DNA of 5,749 nucleotides, taken from an uncultured Porphyromonadaceae bacterium. Lineage in GTDB: Bacteria; Bacteroidota; Bacteroidia; Bacteroidales; Paludibacteraceae. Shown here one piece after another: positions 4,478-5,749 of this stretch (its first letter is position 1; every line of letters begins with the position of its first letter). The stretch is taken from contig CALEJM010000181.1 in the NCBI GenBank assembly GCA_937898265.1, forward strand, positions 1 through 5,749. The letters are read 5' to 3'. The notes beneath the pieces are model-generated. The model worked only from the letters and a program-made list of their open reading frames with translations, had not been told where the DNA came from and ran no database searches. The translations under genes and the position numbers were made by a program.

Positions 4478-5749
4478 ATGAGAACATTTAGAATAGGTGG
4501 TGTTCACCCACACGACAATAAACAATTCTCTGCCCATCAGCCTATCACCGAGGTAGCCTTGCCAAAACAGGCCATCGTGCCACTGGCTCAGCACATCGGC
4601 GCTCCAACCAAACCCGTTGTAGCCAAAGGCGACAAAGTATTGGTGGGTCAAGTGATTGCCGAAGCTGGCGGTTTCATGTCGGCCAACGTTCACGCTCCAG
4701 TAAGCGGCACCGTTGCCAAAATCGACAGCATCATCGACTCCTACGGTCTCCCAATGCCAGCCATCACCATCGACGTTGAAGGCGACGAATGGCTCCCAGA
4801 AATCGACCGCAGCAACGACCTCGTCAAAACCATCACAGCAGAACCCAAAGAGATCATCGGCAAAATCCAAGCAGCCGGCATCGTAGGTCTCGGCGGCGCC
4901 TGCTTCCCAACCCACGTCAAACTCTCACCTCCTCCAGGAAGCAAAGCAGAATGCTTGATCATCAACGCCGTTGAGTGCGAGCCATTCCTCACCTGCGACC
5001 ACCAGCTCATGCTTGAGCACGGCGAAGAAATCATCGTAGGTATCGACATCATCTGCAAAGCCCTCGGCATCGACAAAGCATACATCGGCATCGAAGGCAA
5101 CAAACCAGACGCCATCGAGAAATTCCAGGAATTGGTGAAAACCGCTGTCAACCACGTTGAGGTAGTTCCATTGAAACTCCAATACCCACAGGGTGGTGAG
5201 AAACAGCTGATCGACGCCGTTATCCGTCGTCAAGTTCCAAGCGGCGCACTCCCAATCGCCACCGGCGCAGTAGTTCAAAACGTAGCCACCGTCTACGCCG
5301 TCTACCAAGCCGTACAAAAGAACCGCCCATTGGTTGACCGCATCATGACCGTCACCGGTCCAAGCGTCACCAAAGCCGGCAACTACAAAGTGCGCTTCGG
5401 CACCCCATTGAACGAAGTATTGGCAGCCGCAGGCGGCGTTCCAGAAGACACCGGCAAAATCATCTGCGGTGGTCCTATGATGGGTCGCGCAATGGCCAAC
5501 ACCAACATGCCAGCACACAAACGCACCTCTGGCCTCCTCCTCTTGCCTGAAAGCATGAGCACACGCCGTGAGCCAGAAAACTGCATGCGTTGCGGCAAAT
5601 GTATTGACGCCTGCCCAATGGGCTTGGAGCCATACCTCCTCTCAAAGATGGGCTCAATGCGCATGTGGGACGAAATGGAACAACACAACGTAATGGACTG
5701 CATCGAATGCGGATGCTGCCTCTACACCTGTCCGGCAAACATTCCGCTT
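4478..5749 (+). CDS. rnfC: Rnf complex subunit C, NADH/FMN-binding subunit (3' end outside window)
   Basis: The frame is open from ATG 4478 to the window edge, 424 codons with no stop. RnfC is the peripheral subunit that binds NAD(H) and FMN and passes electrons to RnfB. Visible parts in order are: the N-terminal RnfC barrel/lipoyl-like domain (MRTFRIGGVHP, then VHAPVSGTV at 71-79); the FMN/NADH domain homologous to NuoF, with GIVGLGGACFPTHVKL at 134-149, INAVECEPFLTCD at 162-174 and YPQGGEKQLI at 236-245; the SLBB-like part around 286-335; and two [4Fe-4S] motifs, Cys369/372/375/379 and Cys408/411/414/418. The usual Gly or Thr in GGAxFPT is Cys142 here, a mild variant. Bacterial RnfC proteins without a long tail are about 440 residues, so probably only 20-odd residues are lost. 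The gap from rnfB is 32 bases. Of 33 prolines 24 use CCA. Confidence 0.95.
   Translation, partial: MRTFRIGGVHPHDNKQFSAHQPITEVALPKQAIVPLAQHIGAPTKPVVAKGDKVLVGQVIAEAGGFMSANVHAPVSGTVAKIDSIIDSYGLPMPAITIDVEGDEWLPEIDRSNDLVKTITAEPKEIIGKIQAAGIVGLGGACFPTHVKLSPPPGSKAECLIINAVECEPFLTCDHQLMLEHGEEIIVGIDIICKALGIDKAYIGIEGNKPDAIEKFQELVKTAVNHVEVVPLKLQYPQGGEKQLIDAVIRRQVPSGALPIATGAVVQNVATVYAVYQAVQKNRPLVDRIMTVTGPSVTKAGNYKVRFGTPLNEVLAAAGGVPEDTGKIICGGPMMGRAMANTNMPAHKRTSGLLLLPESMSTRREPENCMRCGKCIDACPMGLEPYLLSKMGSMRMWDEMEQHNVMDCIECGCCLYTCPANIPL

Overview
The window is ordinary chromosomal sequence from a Bacteroidota bacterium, most likely order Bacteroidales and possibly a Prevotella-like gut or oral lineage. The evidence is a near-perfect Bacteroidota -7 promoter box (TATATTTG), mostly weak or absent Shine-Dalgarno sequences, a lipoprotein with a bacterial Ig-like (BIG2) domain, an rbfA followed directly by an FtsX-type permease, and an Rnf operon headed by a RseC-like gene. 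The genus cannot be fixed from the sequence alone. All genes lie on the plus strand. There are no RNA genes, insertion sequences, phage genes or CRISPR arrays.

Left block (1-2837): the 3' part of rbfA (30S maturation factor) overlaps by 4 bases an FtsX/LolC/E-type ABC transporter permease. The permease is followed after 3 bases by a 392-residue lipoprotein with a BIG2 domain and what looks like a tandemly duplicated C-terminal module. About 20 bases later comes a 55-residue protein with two predicted membrane segments. The tight spacing suggests one transcription unit.

Intergenic region (2838-3080, 243 bases): this is the only substantial gap. It holds a run of nine C, a large inverted repeat that may end the left operon, a second short hairpin, a GTGA-N5-TCAC palindrome, the promoter box, and a leader that can fold into a long stem-loop just before the next operon.

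Right block (3081-5749): rseC-like, rnfB and rnfC (cut by the window end) form the start of an Rnf operon, with rnfD, rnfG, rnfE and rnfA expected beyond the edge. Rnf couples electron transfer between ferredoxin and NAD to ion pumping across the inner membrane. RnfC carries the NADH/FMN module and two [4Fe-4S] clusters, RnfB carries many clusters and takes electrons to or from ferredoxin, and the RseC-like protein is a small Cys-motif membrane protein often found with Rnf/Rsx. Proline codon choice switches from CCC in the left block to CCA in rnfB and rnfC, which fits strong expression of the Rnf genes.

I found no clearly new system. The least explained items are the lipoprotein plus small membrane protein pair, and the structured leader and palindrome upstream of the Rnf operon.
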